Positions 4,291 to 11,983 of a stretch of 12,215 nucleotides of DNA are shown piece by piece. The stretch's first letter is position 1. Every line of letters starts with the position of its first letter. The position numbers and the translations under genes are program-made. The stretch is from Thermococci archaeon (lineage in GTDB: Archaea; Methanobacteriota_B; Thermococci; Methanofastidiosales; B48-G16). The notes beneath the pieces were generated by a model. It had not been told where the DNA came from, did no database searches, and worked only from the letters and a program-made list of their open reading frames with translations. The stretch is from the NCBI GenBank assembly GCA_003660605.1, contig QMUN01000007.1:1-12215 (forward strand), written 5' to 3'.

Positions 4291-6171
4291 TCAACTTTCA
4301 AGATCGATGATCTTTTCTCTTATCTCGACAGCTTTTACAAAGTCCAGATCTTCAAATGCTTTTTTTAATTCTTCTTTGAGTTTTTGGATCTTTTCTTCTT
4401 TTTTACTGATCTTCTTCTTTACGAGACCAGAATAAACCTTCTTTTTTATTGTCTCAGGGGTTATCCCATGTTCCATATTAAACTCTTCCTGTATTCTCCT
4501 TCTTCTCTCTATCTCTTTAATCGCTTTCTTCATCGCATCAGTAGTTTTATCAGCATAAAGAACTACCTCTCCTTCTACATTTCTGGAAACTCTCCCCATT
4601 ATCTGTATTAATGACGTATCCGTTCTCAAAAATCCTTTTTTGTCAGCATGAAGAATCGCTACGAGGGGAACTTCAGGTAAATCTAAACCCTCTCTGAGTA
4701 GATTTATCCCAACTACACACTCTGTTTTGCCAAACCTCAGATTTCTTATTATCTCCACCCTCTCTTCTGTATTGATGTCGGAATGCATGTACTCTGCTTT
4801 GACGTCATTTTCATTTAAATAATCTGCTATTTTTTCCGCTTCTCTTTTTGTAACAGTTATTACTAAACTCCTTCCTTTTTCCTTTATCTTCTGAACCAGA
4901 TCTTCCATATCTGGCTTTTTTATTGAAACTTTTGGTTCCAGGAGCCCTGTGGGTCTCACTAATTGTTCCACTATTCTCGAGAGTTTACACTCATATTCTC
5001 CTGGTGTAGCAGACATGAAGATAACCTTTTTCATATATCCTTTGAATTCTTCCCATTTTAAAGGCCTGTTTTCAAAACAGCTTGATAATCTAAAACCGTA
5101 CCTAACTAATATGCTTTTTCTAGTTCTGTCTGCTTTATACATGCCCTTTATCTGCGGAATCGCTATGTGGGACTCATCTATAACCATCAAAAAGTCTTTT
5201 GGAAAATAATCTAGAAGGCTATAAGGTTTTTCTCCCGGGGATCTATCTTCAAAGTATATCGAGTAATTTTCTACCCCCCTGCAGTATCCTGTTGCTTTCA
5301 GCATCTCTATATCATAATTAACTCTTTCTTTAAGCCTTTGAGCTTCAACAAATTTATTCTGTCTATTTAACTCCTTTAGTCTTCTATCTAAATCTTCTTT
5401 TATTTTCTGTACGGATTTTTTTACCTTCTCTTTCCTTACCATATAATGTTTTGCGGGGTATATCATGACAAAGTCTCTTGAAAATCCTCTTCTGGTAACA
5501 GGATCCAGGAGAGAGATCTTCTCTACTTCGTCATCAAAAAACTCTATTCTATAAATTTTGTCGGAATAAGCGGGAAATATCTCCAAGATCTCACCTCTCG
5601 CTCTGAAAGTTCCAGGTAAGGGAGAAAAATCATTTCTATTATACTGGATCTCCACAAGCTTTTCTAAAAGTTCTCTTCTGTTATAGTTTTCCCCCTTTTC
5701 TATGTATATCCCCATCTCTTTAAAATTGGAGGGTTTGCCTATGTTGTATAAGCAGGAAACACTTGCAACAATTATAATATCTCTTCTTTCCTGTAGAGAT
5801 GCAACAGCCTTTATTTTTAACAGTTCCAAAGCTTCGTTCAATTCAAATTTTTTCTCCAAGAAAATATCTTTCTCAGGAATATAAGCCTCAGGTCTGAAAT
5901 AATCGTAAAATGAAACAAAGTATTCCACACTATTTTCCGGAAATAGATCTTTAAATTCCAGATATAACTGAGCAGCCAAAATTTTATTGGGAGATATCAC
6001 AAGTGTGGGTAAATTTACCTTATTGATGACATTGGCAATTGTAAAAGTTTTTCCAGAGCCAGTAACTCCTAAAAGTGTTTGATATTTATATTTACTCAAT
6101 CCCTCGGATAATTTCTCTATAGCATGTCCCTGATCGCCCTTAGGAGCTAAATCTGTATGAAGCTTGAACAT
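4291..6171 (-). CDS. uvrB: Excinuclease ABC subunit B (UvrB)
   Basis: UvrB is the damage-verifying helicase-like subunit of nucleotide excision repair; it receives DNA from UvrA and recruits UvrC. The product is 626 residues, slightly shorter than typical (about 650-670). Counting from a TTG one codon upstream, Walker A GVTGSGKT lies at 36-43, the DNA-gripping beta-hairpin (YDYFRPEAYIPEKD) at about 90-103, DESH at 333-336, MSAT at 387-390, RPTGLLEP at 407-414, GINLLREGLDLPEV at 489-502 and the arginine-finger motif QIMGRVSRN at 524-532. A C-terminal UVR coiled coil (about 594-627) that binds UvrC completes it. Motif VI is usually QTIGRAARN, so this copy is divergent there but keeps the arginines. 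The ATG at 6171 is chosen because a TATA box is centred 26 nt before it. uvrA and uvrC are not in the window. Confidence 0.97.
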   Translation of the reverse strand: MFKLHTDLAPKGDQGHAIEKLSEGLSKYKYQTLLGVTGSGKTFTIANVINKVNLPTLVISPNKILAAQLYLEFKDLFPENSVEYFVSFYDYFRPEAYIPEKDIFLEKKFELNEALELLKIKAVASLQERRDIIIVASVSCLYNIGKPSNFKEMGIYIEKGENYNRRELLEKLVEIQYNRNDFSPLPGTFRARGEILEIFPAYSDKIYRIEFFDDEVEKISLLDPVTRRGFSRDFVMIYPAKHYMVRKEKVKKSVQKIKEDLDRRLKELNRQNKFVEAQRLKERVNYDIEMLKATGYCRGVENYSIYFEDRSPGEKPYSLLDYFPKDFLMVIDESHIAIPQIKGMYKADRTRKSILVRYGFRLSSCFENRPLKWEEFKGYMKKVIFMSATPGEYECKLSRIVEQLVRPTGLLEPKVSIKKPDMEDLVQKIKEKGRSLVITVTKREAEKIADYLNENDVKAEYMHSDINTEERVEIIRNLRFGKTECVVGINLLREGLDLPEVPLVAILHADKKGFLRTDTSLIQIMGRVSRNVEGEVVLYADKTTDAMKKAIKEIERRRRIQEEFNMEHGITPETIKKKVYSGLVKKKISKKEEKIQKLKEELKKAFEDLDFVKAVEIREKIIDLES

Positions 6172-6192
6172 CAATACTACATTCTTTTCAAA

Positions 6193-6201
6193 GATAAAAA
6201 G
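6193..6201 (-). promoter_or_regulatory. TATA box of uvrB
   Basis: On the minus strand this reads ctttttatc, centred 26 nt before the ATG at 6171. It lies in the 44-nt gap after the protease gene, so uvrB can be transcribed independently of the upstream operon. Confidence 0.5.
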
Positions 6202-6215
6202 TTAATCCTCAAAAA

Positions 6216-8069
6216 TCATTTCCCCTGTTTAAAAGCAGAGCTTATGATTATCCCTATAAAAAGACCTATCAATCCCGATCCTAAGATCAGAATAAGCTTA
6301 GATCCTTCCTCTTTTGGTATTTCTGCAGCAGTGGGAATAGGCGTCTCTGTAACAATAGAAACTGGTACTTCACTAGTTGATAGATGCTTATAAGCAAGTG
6401 CAACTTCTTTTGAGTACTTATACATTCTAAAAGCATTTGCCGCATCTTCTTTTTCTTCAAAGTTTGTACCATACTCGTAATAGCATTCTGCAAGCATTGG
6501 TTCGTATCCTTCCTCTCTTGACAACTGGATAGCTATTTTGGCATCATCTTTAGCTCTCTGTATCTTTTCACCTATTATGCTGGGGTCATTTCCGCTCATG
6601 CTTAATTCTATCGTTATACTTGACCTGATATTGCTTTCTATAGCGTAAAAAAGAGCAGAAGTGTACCTCTCGGCCTCATACTCACTTTGAGCAGCATTTA
6701 AAGATTGAAGAGCATCTGACACAGGATCGTCCCCAACTAAACTCTCCACATAAACATAAACAAGCTTTGCTTCTTCTATCCTCTTCCATGCATCTGCTTT
6801 TAAGTTATCCAGTGATATCTTGTCGCCTTCAGAATATTCTACAGCCAAATCCAGCCATAGTTTCACTGTATCAGCCCTTTTATCTGCGTATGCTATCGAA
6901 TGGGCTGCATTCGCAGTGTCATTATAATTTTTAGCTTCGTTTAAATAATCATAAGCCTCTTTCATCCTCTTTTCAGCAGCTGAGAGAAATTCCAAACCTA
7001 TTATCCCTCTAATGTCCTCTCTTTTTTCCTTCAATTCTGAATCAATACTCTCTATCTTTCCTTCTAATTCTTCTATTCGTGTATCAAAATCATCTGTGTG
7101 GATATATTCATCAACTACACCTACATATATTTCCGAATTAAAGAGGATGCTCAGGGCAGTGTAATATTTTCCATTATTCACATTATCCTTTGCATTATCT
7201 ATAAAATCTTCAGCGGTATCAAGATACCTTTCGAGATATCTTTTTTCATATTTGCTGATATTCAATGAATCCAGATATTCCTTTATTGCATCGTGATATT
7301 CTACGTTCCTTTCTAATGCTTCATTTGCTTTTTTTGAAAGAAAATCTGTCTTTATCTCTATTTCACCTTTTATTTCCCTTTCGGCAAAATTTTTTCCTGT
7401 GAAATAGAATATGGCATCATTTATATCCTTTACTTCAATAACATCGACATCGTATTTTTCTTTGGCGTATTCCACAACATTTACCTTTTTAGGTTTTGTT
7501 ATGATCTGGATCATTCCTCCAGTTTCTTCTCTTATTGTTTCCTGCGTGGTGATTATTGTCTGTCCCCACGGGACCAAAAACTTCTTTATCCCGAGCTCAG
7601 CAGAAGCATCTAATTTTTCAATGATCCCCCCTACTGGACCTATTGTGCCGTCTGGGTTTATCATTCCTGTCATCATAACATCATTATTCAATTCCCAGCC
7701 TTCAAGTGCAGCTATGGTAGCCACAGTCATTGCGCCTCCTGCAGATGGTCCACCTATCACAGGCGAATCTGATCTTATTATATAATAAAAGTTGTATTTA
7801 GTGACATCTTTTCCTGTCATTCTTCCTGCCACCTCAACAGCTAATCTCGCCGATGCCTGTGTATCCAACTCTGTTAAAGGCCATGTGTCCACATAAATAT
7901 GTCCATCGCCAGGAAGTGCGGAAACGGTAATGGATAAGACTGCACCGATATACCCAGTGGATGTTTTACTGACAGCAGGTGCACGGATAGTAACACTGGA
8001 GTCTGCACTGATCCCCAACATTGAGAAAAAAACTAAAAACACTAAGAATGTAGAGATTTTTTTATTCAT
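6216..8069 (-). CDS. Secreted, membrane-anchored S16 (Lon-type) serine protease, archaeal COG1750 type
   Basis: The product is 617 residues. A signal peptide (about 1-22) leads into a Lon-type proteolytic domain with the Ser/Lys dyad visible: GGPSAGG with Ser109, and GGIIEKLDAS with Lys152. The preceding DGTIGPVGG is also typical. There is no AAA+ ATPase domain, so this is not classical Lon. After about residue 235 comes a long charged, helical region (about 240-575) with TPR-like or coiled-coil character. The chain ends with a membrane helix (592-611) and a short basic tail, so the protease domain should face outside, anchored at the C-terminus. A strong AGGAGG seven bases before the ATG fixes the start. 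It is the last gene of the thioredoxin/regulator/lipoprotein operon, 30 nt after the lipoprotein gene. The substrate is unknown. Confidence 0.88.
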   Translation of the reverse strand: MNKKISTFLVFLVFFSMLGISADSSVTIRAPAVSKTSTGYIGAVLSITVSALPGDGHIYVDTWPLTELDTQASARLAVEVAGRMTGKDVTKYNFYYIIRSDSPVIGGPSAGGAMTVATIAALEGWELNNDVMMTGMINPDGTIGPVGGIIEKLDASAELGIKKFLVPWGQTIITTQETIREETGGMIQIITKPKKVNVVEYAKEKYDVDVIEVKDINDAIFYFTGKNFAEREIKGEIEIKTDFLSKKANEALERNVEYHDAIKEYLDSLNISKYEKRYLERYLDTAEDFIDNAKDNVNNGKYYTALSILFNSEIYVGVVDEYIHTDDFDTRIEELEGKIESIDSELKEKREDIRGIIGLEFLSAAEKRMKEAYDYLNEAKNYNDTANAAHSIAYADKRADTVKLWLDLAVEYSEGDKISLDNLKADAWKRIEEAKLVYVYVESLVGDDPVSDALQSLNAAQSEYEAERYTSALFYAIESNIRSSITIELSMSGNDPSIIGEKIQRAKDDAKIAIQLSREEGYEPMLAECYYEYGTNFEEKEDAANAFRMYKYSKEVALAYKHLSTSEVPVSIVTETPIPTAAEIPKEEGSKLILILGSGLIGLFIGIIISSAFKQGK

Positions 8070-8099
8070 TTTATCGCCTCCTTGAATTTCTGTTCATTG

Positions 8100-8549
8100 C
8101 TATACTTCTAACAATACCTTATTCAAGAGTTCAATAAGTTGTTCATCAGTTTTGTATCCCGTTATCCTATATAAAGGTTTTCCTTCCTTATCCAAGATCA
8201 GGATTGTAGGGAGGTATCCTTGAATGTATTTATGATATTTCTGTATATATATCTCTTTATTAGCTTCTATATCGAGATCGAAATATACAGGCACAAAATT
8301 CTCATTTACAAGTTTTATGACATTTTCCTCTCTGTACGTTATTTCTTCCAGTTTCCTGCACCAGCCACAATTATCAGCATTGAAATCTATGAAAATAAGT
8401 TTATTCTCCTCCTTTGCTATTCCTTCTGCTTCTTCTATATTGTATACCCACGCAATTGAGGTTTTTTCCTTAGGCGTTTCGATACTATTCTCCTCGCTTA
8501 TACATCCCAACAAAAGACTGAAGATCAAAATTAGAATTATTTTTCTCAT
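8100..8549 (-). CDS. Thioredoxin-like lipoprotein with CGWC motif
   Basis: The product is 149 residues. A lipoprotein-type signal peptide ends in LLLGC (Cys16 is the likely lipidated residue). A polar linker follows, then a thioredoxin-fold domain from about residue 35. The redox motif is NCGWCRKLE with Cys61 and Cys64, and the cis-proline opposite the active site is P114 (GYLPTIL). The CGWC/KLEEIT pattern is close to the Thioredoxin_7/DsbD-C-terminal type rather than classic Trx. It probably acts on the outer face of the membrane as a thiol oxidoreductase. The gene begins one base after the regulator's stop, with a GGAG in the regulator's last codons serving as its ribosome binding site, so it is translationally coupled. 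Confidence 0.87.
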   Translation of the reverse strand: MRKIILILIFSLLLGCISEENSIETPKEKTSIAWVYNIEEAEGIAKEENKLIFIDFNADNCGWCRKLEEITYREENVIKLVNENFVPVYFDLDIEANKEIYIQKYHKYIQGYLPTILILDKEGKPLYRITGYKTDEQLIELLNKVLLEV

Positions 8550-8550
8550 A

Positions 8551-8916
8551 TTACCACTCCATTATTCTCTCTTTAACGAGTTCTGACCATGTTTCTACAT
8601 CTTTTAATAAGTTCTCCTTTATCTTTTCTTTCGATATCGAATAGTATACAAAATTGTATCCTCTCCTCATGTTAACAGCTTTTCTCATTATCATTCCTCT
8701 GTTAATGAGCTGGCTGAGTGTTTTCTGGATAGATGTCCTGTGTTTACCGAGGGATCCTGATATTTCTATAACTTTTGAGTTAGGATTTTTAAGAAGAAAA
8801 AGAAGTACCTTTCCTTCCAGTTCATTTAAGCCTAAAAGACAACGAATAAGTTCATCCTTATCTAAAGAATCCAGTTGCATTTTTGAGCATAGATTCTCGC
8901 TTAAAAAGAACCTCAT
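8551..8916 (-). CDS. Winged-helix transcriptional regulator (TrmB/MarR-like)
   Basis: The product is 121 residues. A helix-turn-helix core spans about 31-75 (LNELEGKVLLFLLKN, then HRTSIQKTLSQLINRGMI as recognition helix and start of the wing), with a basic wing at about 76-95 and a C-terminal helix that could mediate dimerisation. This is a DNA-binding protein of the TrmB/MarR-like class without a sugar-binding domain. Cys10 and Cys26 lie just before the DNA-binding core. Its ATG overlaps the thioredoxin TGA (ATGA), and its own stop is one base from the lipoprotein start, so regulator and both thioredoxins are made in step. It probably regulates its own operon. An alternative start at Met13 would remove Cys10. 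Confidence 0.75.
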   Translation of the reverse strand: MRFFLSENLCSKMQLDSLDKDELIRCLLGLNELEGKVLLFLLKNPNSKVIEISGSLGKHRTSIQKTLSQLINRGMIMRKAVNMRRGYNFVYYSISKEKIKENLLKDVETWSELVKERIMEW

Positions 8917-9305
8917 CCCATCACTTGTTTTAATTTTTCTTCCAGAACGTGTTTTGGAACTGCACCGATAATATTATCGACCAAATGTCCATCTCTGAAA
9001 AATAATACTGTGGGAATGCTCATGATCCCAAATTTTGATGCAATGCCTCTGTTCTTATCCACATCAAGTTTTCCTACAGCTACTTTGTCTCCATACTCTT
9101 CAGCTATCTTTTCAATTGAAGGGGCTATTATTCTGCACGGCATGCACCATGCTGCCCAGCAGTCTATTATTGCGTATTTTTTTCTTGTTATAAAATCATT
9201 GAAAGTATTCTCTGTAATTTCTACGGGTTTTTTTATTACAGGATTTCTTACCCTTTTCATCATCTTTTCCAGTTTTTCCTTTTTTATCCTTTCAACTTCA
9301 TCCAT
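8913..9305 (-). CDS. trxA: Thioredoxin with N-terminal charged extension
   Basis: The product is 130 residues: an N-terminal Lys/Glu-rich helix of about 25 residues not found in short thioredoxins, then a full thioredoxin domain. The active site is WCMPC (Cys54, Cys57), the buried Asp and Trp of DCWAAWC are present, and the cis-Pro is P98 in SIPTVLF. WCMPC differs from the textbook WCGPC and will shift redox potential somewhat. It is cytoplasmic, with no signal peptide. It is the first gene of the four-gene operon. AAGGTGA lies just before the ATG, and a weak TATA candidate is at 9335-9343. A third cysteine, Cys49, sits just before the active site. Confidence 0.93.
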   Translation of the reverse strand: MDEVERIKKEKLEKMMKRVRNPVIKKPVEITENTFNDFITRKKYAIIDCWAAWCMPCRIIAPSIEKIAEEYGDKVAVGKLDVDKNRGIASKFGIMSIPTVLFFRDGHLVDNIIGAVPKHVLEEKLKQVMG

Positions 9306-9334
9306 TGTATCACCTTCTTATTTTCAGAAATATT

Positions 9335-9343
9335 CATTTAAAA
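9335..9343 (-). promoter_or_regulatory. TATA-like element of the thioredoxin/protease operon
   Basis: On the minus strand this reads cttttaaat, centred about 34 nt before the ATG at 9305, leaving a leader of only about 8 nt with the Shine-Dalgarno at its very 5' end. It is a weaker call than the other promoters. Confidence 0.3.
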
Positions 9344-9389
9344 GCTTTTCTCAAATATGTTCAACACTTTTGCACAGACATTGGAAAAC

Positions 9390-9414
9390 TTATTTAAATA
9401 GAAGGTATAAAATA
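9390..9414 (+). promoter_or_regulatory. Two tandem TATA-like elements upstream of the small ORF and kinase
   Basis: ttatttaaata (9390-9400) is centred 26 nt before the small ORF's ATG at 9422. A second element, tataaaata (9406-9414), would start transcription near 9436. They lie in the divergent region between the thioredoxin operon and the kinase. Confidence 0.35.
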
Positions 9415-9421
9415 TAGTTTA

Positions 9422-9589
9422 ATGGTTTTTTCGAGAAGATCAGAACTCTCCATTTGCGTGAGTCTTTTATTCTTTCCGATTCTTTCATTTCTATTTATTA
9501 ACAGATTGGATAATAAAATTATTATTATCTTTCCAGTTAATTTATTTTTAAAAAGGCGACGGGGATGTTATTATGAATCGAAGACATGA
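9422..9589 (+). CDS. Possible 55-residue membrane peptide overlapping the kinase start
   Basis: The ORF runs from an ATG at 9422 to a TGA at 9587-9589. It has a basic start (FSRRSE), a hydrophobic stretch at about 10-27, a second Ile-rich stretch at about 33-43, then a very basic KRRRG segment. The layout fits a small membrane protein and a TATA element sits 26 nt before the ATG, but the last 14 bases before the stop overlap the kinase gene in another frame and no family is recognised. It may be a chance ORF in an AT-rich leader. Apart from it, the 267-nt gap holds only promoter elements. Confidence 0.3.
   Translation: MVFSRRSELSICVSLLFFPILSFLFINRLDNKIIIIFPVNLFLKRRRGCYYESKT
9544..9554 (+). 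promoter_or_regulatory. TATA box of the histidine kinase gene
   Basis: atttttaaaaa is centred about 24-25 nt before the ATG at 9573. It gives the kinase its own promoter and a leaderless mRNA. Confidence 0.5.
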
Positions 9590-11240
9590 GAGAGCAACAA
9601 AAGCGATATTGGATATCTCTGGGGATATACTTGAAAAGAAAGACCTCCCGGAGATTTTGGATAAAATAACATCTACGGTCGGGATTCTTTTTGAGTATAA
9701 AAGAGTTGTTCTTACACTCTGGGACAAAAATTATAATGTCTGGTACTCCACATTCTATGGTCTTAAAGAAGAGGAAATAAAGGCTCTGAAAGGAAGAATA
9801 ATGTCCAGGGAAGAAAGGGCACTTGTACTGAATGAAAAGTATAGAATGAGCAATTCGTATTTTATACCTGAAGAAGACAACCCTCTGATAAAGAAAGTGC
9901 TTCCTGGAAGTTCTGTTGGAGAGTGGAAATCTCTTGACGCTTTAATAGTTCCTTTAAGGATTAAAGGAAAGATTATTGGAATAATCTCCTTAGATGAACC
10001 GATTTCCGGGAAAAGACCTACAGAAGAAAGTTTAAAGAGTATTGAGATCTTTGCTGATCAGGCTTCTCTGGCAATAGAAAATGAAAAAATGATAAGAAAA
10101 GAGATGAAATTTGCTCAGAAACTTAAAACTCTTAATGATATAAGCAGAGAACTGTCTAAACTCGTGGATTTAGAGAATCTTTTTTATAGGATCCCAGAGT
10201 TAATCAGTGAAACATATAACCTTCCTTTTGTTGGATTAGGTATCTTTGATGGAGAAAATATTACTTTCAAACATTACGCCACTCAATTTAAAAAGATCGA
10301 TAAACCTCTCATTTCAAAACTTGAGAGGGGCCTTGTTGGCTGGGCAGCTCATAATAAAAAAACTCTATATGTTAAAGATGTTTCAAAAGATCCCAGATAT
10401 TTTAAATATTTTGAAGAGACTAGATCTGAGCTTGTGATACCTGTATTAAGTGAAGGAAATTTATTGGGTGTTCTGGACTTCCAGAGTAATGAGGTAGATT
10501 ATTTCACCTCTGAAGATATTTTGATTCTTGAAAATTTGACAGATCAAATTGCTATAACTTTAAAAAACTCGCAACTCTTTGAAAAGATCAAGAATGAGAA
10601 AAAAATGCAAGAATTCTTTATTTCCATGATCTCTCATGATTTAAAGACACCTCTCCAGGTCATACTGGGATATACTGATCTGTTAAAAAATGATAAATAT
10701 TCTAATATTATACAGGAAAATGTAAAAAAAATTAATGAGATACTGAATAAAGCAGGTATATACTCAAAATTGGAAGTGGGATACAAAGAAAACCTGGAAA
10801 GGAGAAACGTAAAAAGAATAATAGAGACTCTTATTACCAGTTTTGAAAAAGATTTGAATAAAAAGAACATCGAAATAATTTTGAATGTTGAAGATATCTA
10901 TATTGAATCTTTCAGTGTCCTGGAGAATATCTTTCAGAACTTGATAGAAAACTCCATAAAATTTTCGTATGTAAACAGCAAAATTGAGATTTATTCTGAA
11001 AATTACAAGAGACATATTGTCATCAATGTAAAAAATTATGGTAAAAATATCCCTGATGAAATGAAAGAAGAAGTATTTGAGAGGTTTAAGAAATTGGATT
11101 TCAAAGCGAAAGGTACAGGTCTTGGACTTGCAATTGTAAAAAAAGCAGTGGATTTACACAGAGGAGAAGTATGGATAGAGGACTCTCCTGACGGAGGAAC
11201 TGTGTTTAAAGTAAAGTTGCTGAAAAAAATTGATCGATAA
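9573..11240 (+). CDS. Soluble histidine kinase with two GAF domains
   Basis: The product is 555 residues with no membrane segment, so it is a cytoplasmic sensor. A first GAF-like domain spans about 20-172 and a second about 185-335 (GLVGWAAHNKKTLYVKDVSKDPRY is a typical GAF stretch). A HisKA dimerisation helix carries the phospho-acceptor in SMISHDLKTPLQ (His355). The ATPase domain has the N box NLIENSIKFS (453-462), a G1 box reading NYGKN (488-492), an F box VFERF and a G2 box GTGLGLA. The usual DxGxG of G1 is N488-x-G-x-N here, a variant in the nucleotide-contact loop. No response regulator is adjacent, so it is an orphan kinase. Its stop is 31 nt before cas6, which has its own promoter. 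The ligand is unknown. Confidence 0.93.
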   Translation: MNRRHERATKAILDISGDILEKKDLPEILDKITSTVGILFEYKRVVLTLWDKNYNVWYSTFYGLKEEEIKALKGRIMSREERALVLNEKYRMSNSYFIPEEDNPLIKKVLPGSSVGEWKSLDALIVPLRIKGKIIGIISLDEPISGKRPTEESLKSIEIFADQASLAIENEKMIRKEMKFAQKLKTLNDISRELSKLVDLENLFYRIPELISETYNLPFVGLGIFDGENITFKHYATQFKKIDKPLISKLERGLVGWAAHNKKTLYVKDVSKDPRYFKYFEETRSELVIPVLSEGNLLGVLDFQSNEVDYFTSEDILILENLTDQIAITLKNSQLFEKIKNEKKMQEFFISMISHDLKTPLQVILGYTDLLKNDKYSNIIQENVKKINEILNKAGIYSKLEVGYKENLERRNVKRIIETLITSFEKDLNKKNIEIILNVEDIYIESFSVLENIFQNLIENSIKFSYVNSKIEIYSENYKRHIVINVKNYGKNIPDEMKEEVFERFKKLDFKAKGTGLGLAIVKKAVDLHRGEVWIEDSPDGGTVFKVKLLKKIDR

Positions 11241-11250
11241 ATTTATATGA
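11241..11250 (+). promoter_or_regulatory. TATA box of the cas operon
   Basis: atttatatga lies directly after the kinase stop and is centred 26 nt before the cas6 ATG. It implies a leaderless cas6 mRNA and a transcription start separate from the kinase. Confidence 0.6.
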
Positions 11251-11271
11251 AACTCGTATCAATTTCTAATA

Positions 11272-11979
11272 ATGAGGTTAAAACTTGATATAATTCCTGA
11301 GGAGGATTTCTCTTACTGGGAGATAAACAAACACACAATTCAGGGCATGATATACTCACACCTGTGGAACACAGAATACAAAAAAATGCATGAAGAAAAA
11401 AAGTTTAAATTCTTCTCTTTTTCAGATATTTTTCCTCCAACAGATTTTAAAAAAGGTGAAGAGAAAAATTTTATTATTTCATCTCCAGATAGGGAGTTCA
11501 TTGAAGTTTTGTATCAGGAGTTAAAAAATGAGAAGTATCTCTATTTTGGGAAGAGAGGATTCATGTTGAAAAAAATAAATAAGTTCAATCTGCCTTTGAA
11601 AAAAAGATTCATCACTGGAAGTCCTATAGTTCTCTATCAGGACAATAGAGAAAACTTATACTTCTCATTTGAAAGAAATCCCGATCTATCTTTCTTCTTG
11701 GAAAGATTAAAAGATAATGCTTTGAAAAAATATAATGCCTTTTATAGAGAAAACTTCACTATGGAAAACATGATCTTCGATAAGATAATCTTCGGGAGAG
11801 AAGTCGTTGTTCCACTCACAAAAGGAAGAAATAAATTTATAATTATTGGAACTACCTGGAAAACATTGGAAAAGTTTAAATATGATAGGGATGAAAAAAG
11901 GGTATATAAATTTATAATGGATTGCGGACTCGGAGAGAAAAATTCATTGGGGTTCGGGTTTCTTAATCCTGTGAGGTGA
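11272..11979 (+). CDS. cas6: CRISPR-associated endoribonuclease Cas6
   Basis: Cas6 cuts the repeat in pre-crRNA to make mature guides. At 235 residues it is normal for the family. The N-terminal ferredoxin-like fold carries HTIQGMIYSHLW at 21-32, with His30 and His40 as candidates for the general acid/base, although the catalytic set cannot be fixed by eye. The C-terminal half ends with the diagnostic glycine-rich loop GLGEKNSLGFGF at 219-230. It is the first gene of the cas operon and is followed 4 nt later by cas8b. The gene order cas6-cas8b is typical of subtype I-B. No repeat array is in the window, so the matching repeat is not visible. Confidence 0.93.
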   Translation: MRLKLDIIPEEDFSYWEINKHTIQGMIYSHLWNTEYKKMHEEKKFKFFSFSDIFPPTDFKKGEEKNFIISSPDREFIEVLYQELKNEKYLYFGKRGFMLKKINKFNLPLKKRFITGSPIVLYQDNRENLYFSFERNPDLSFFLERLKDNALKKYNAFYRENFTMENMIFDKIIFGREVVVPLTKGRNKFIIIGTTWKTLEKFKYDRDEKRVYKFIMDCGLGEKNSLGFGFLNPVR

Positions 11980-11983
11980 AGAT

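Noticed and set aside
7411..7785. Plus-strand ORF opposite the S16 protease catalytic domain
   Set aside because: It is a shadow; the minus strand carries the Ser/Lys protease motifs in a continuous 617-codon frame.
9010..9417. Plus-strand 135-residue ORF opposite the thioredoxin gene
   Set aside because: It is antisense to a thioredoxin with an intact WCMPC site and is hydrophobic with no recognisable domain.
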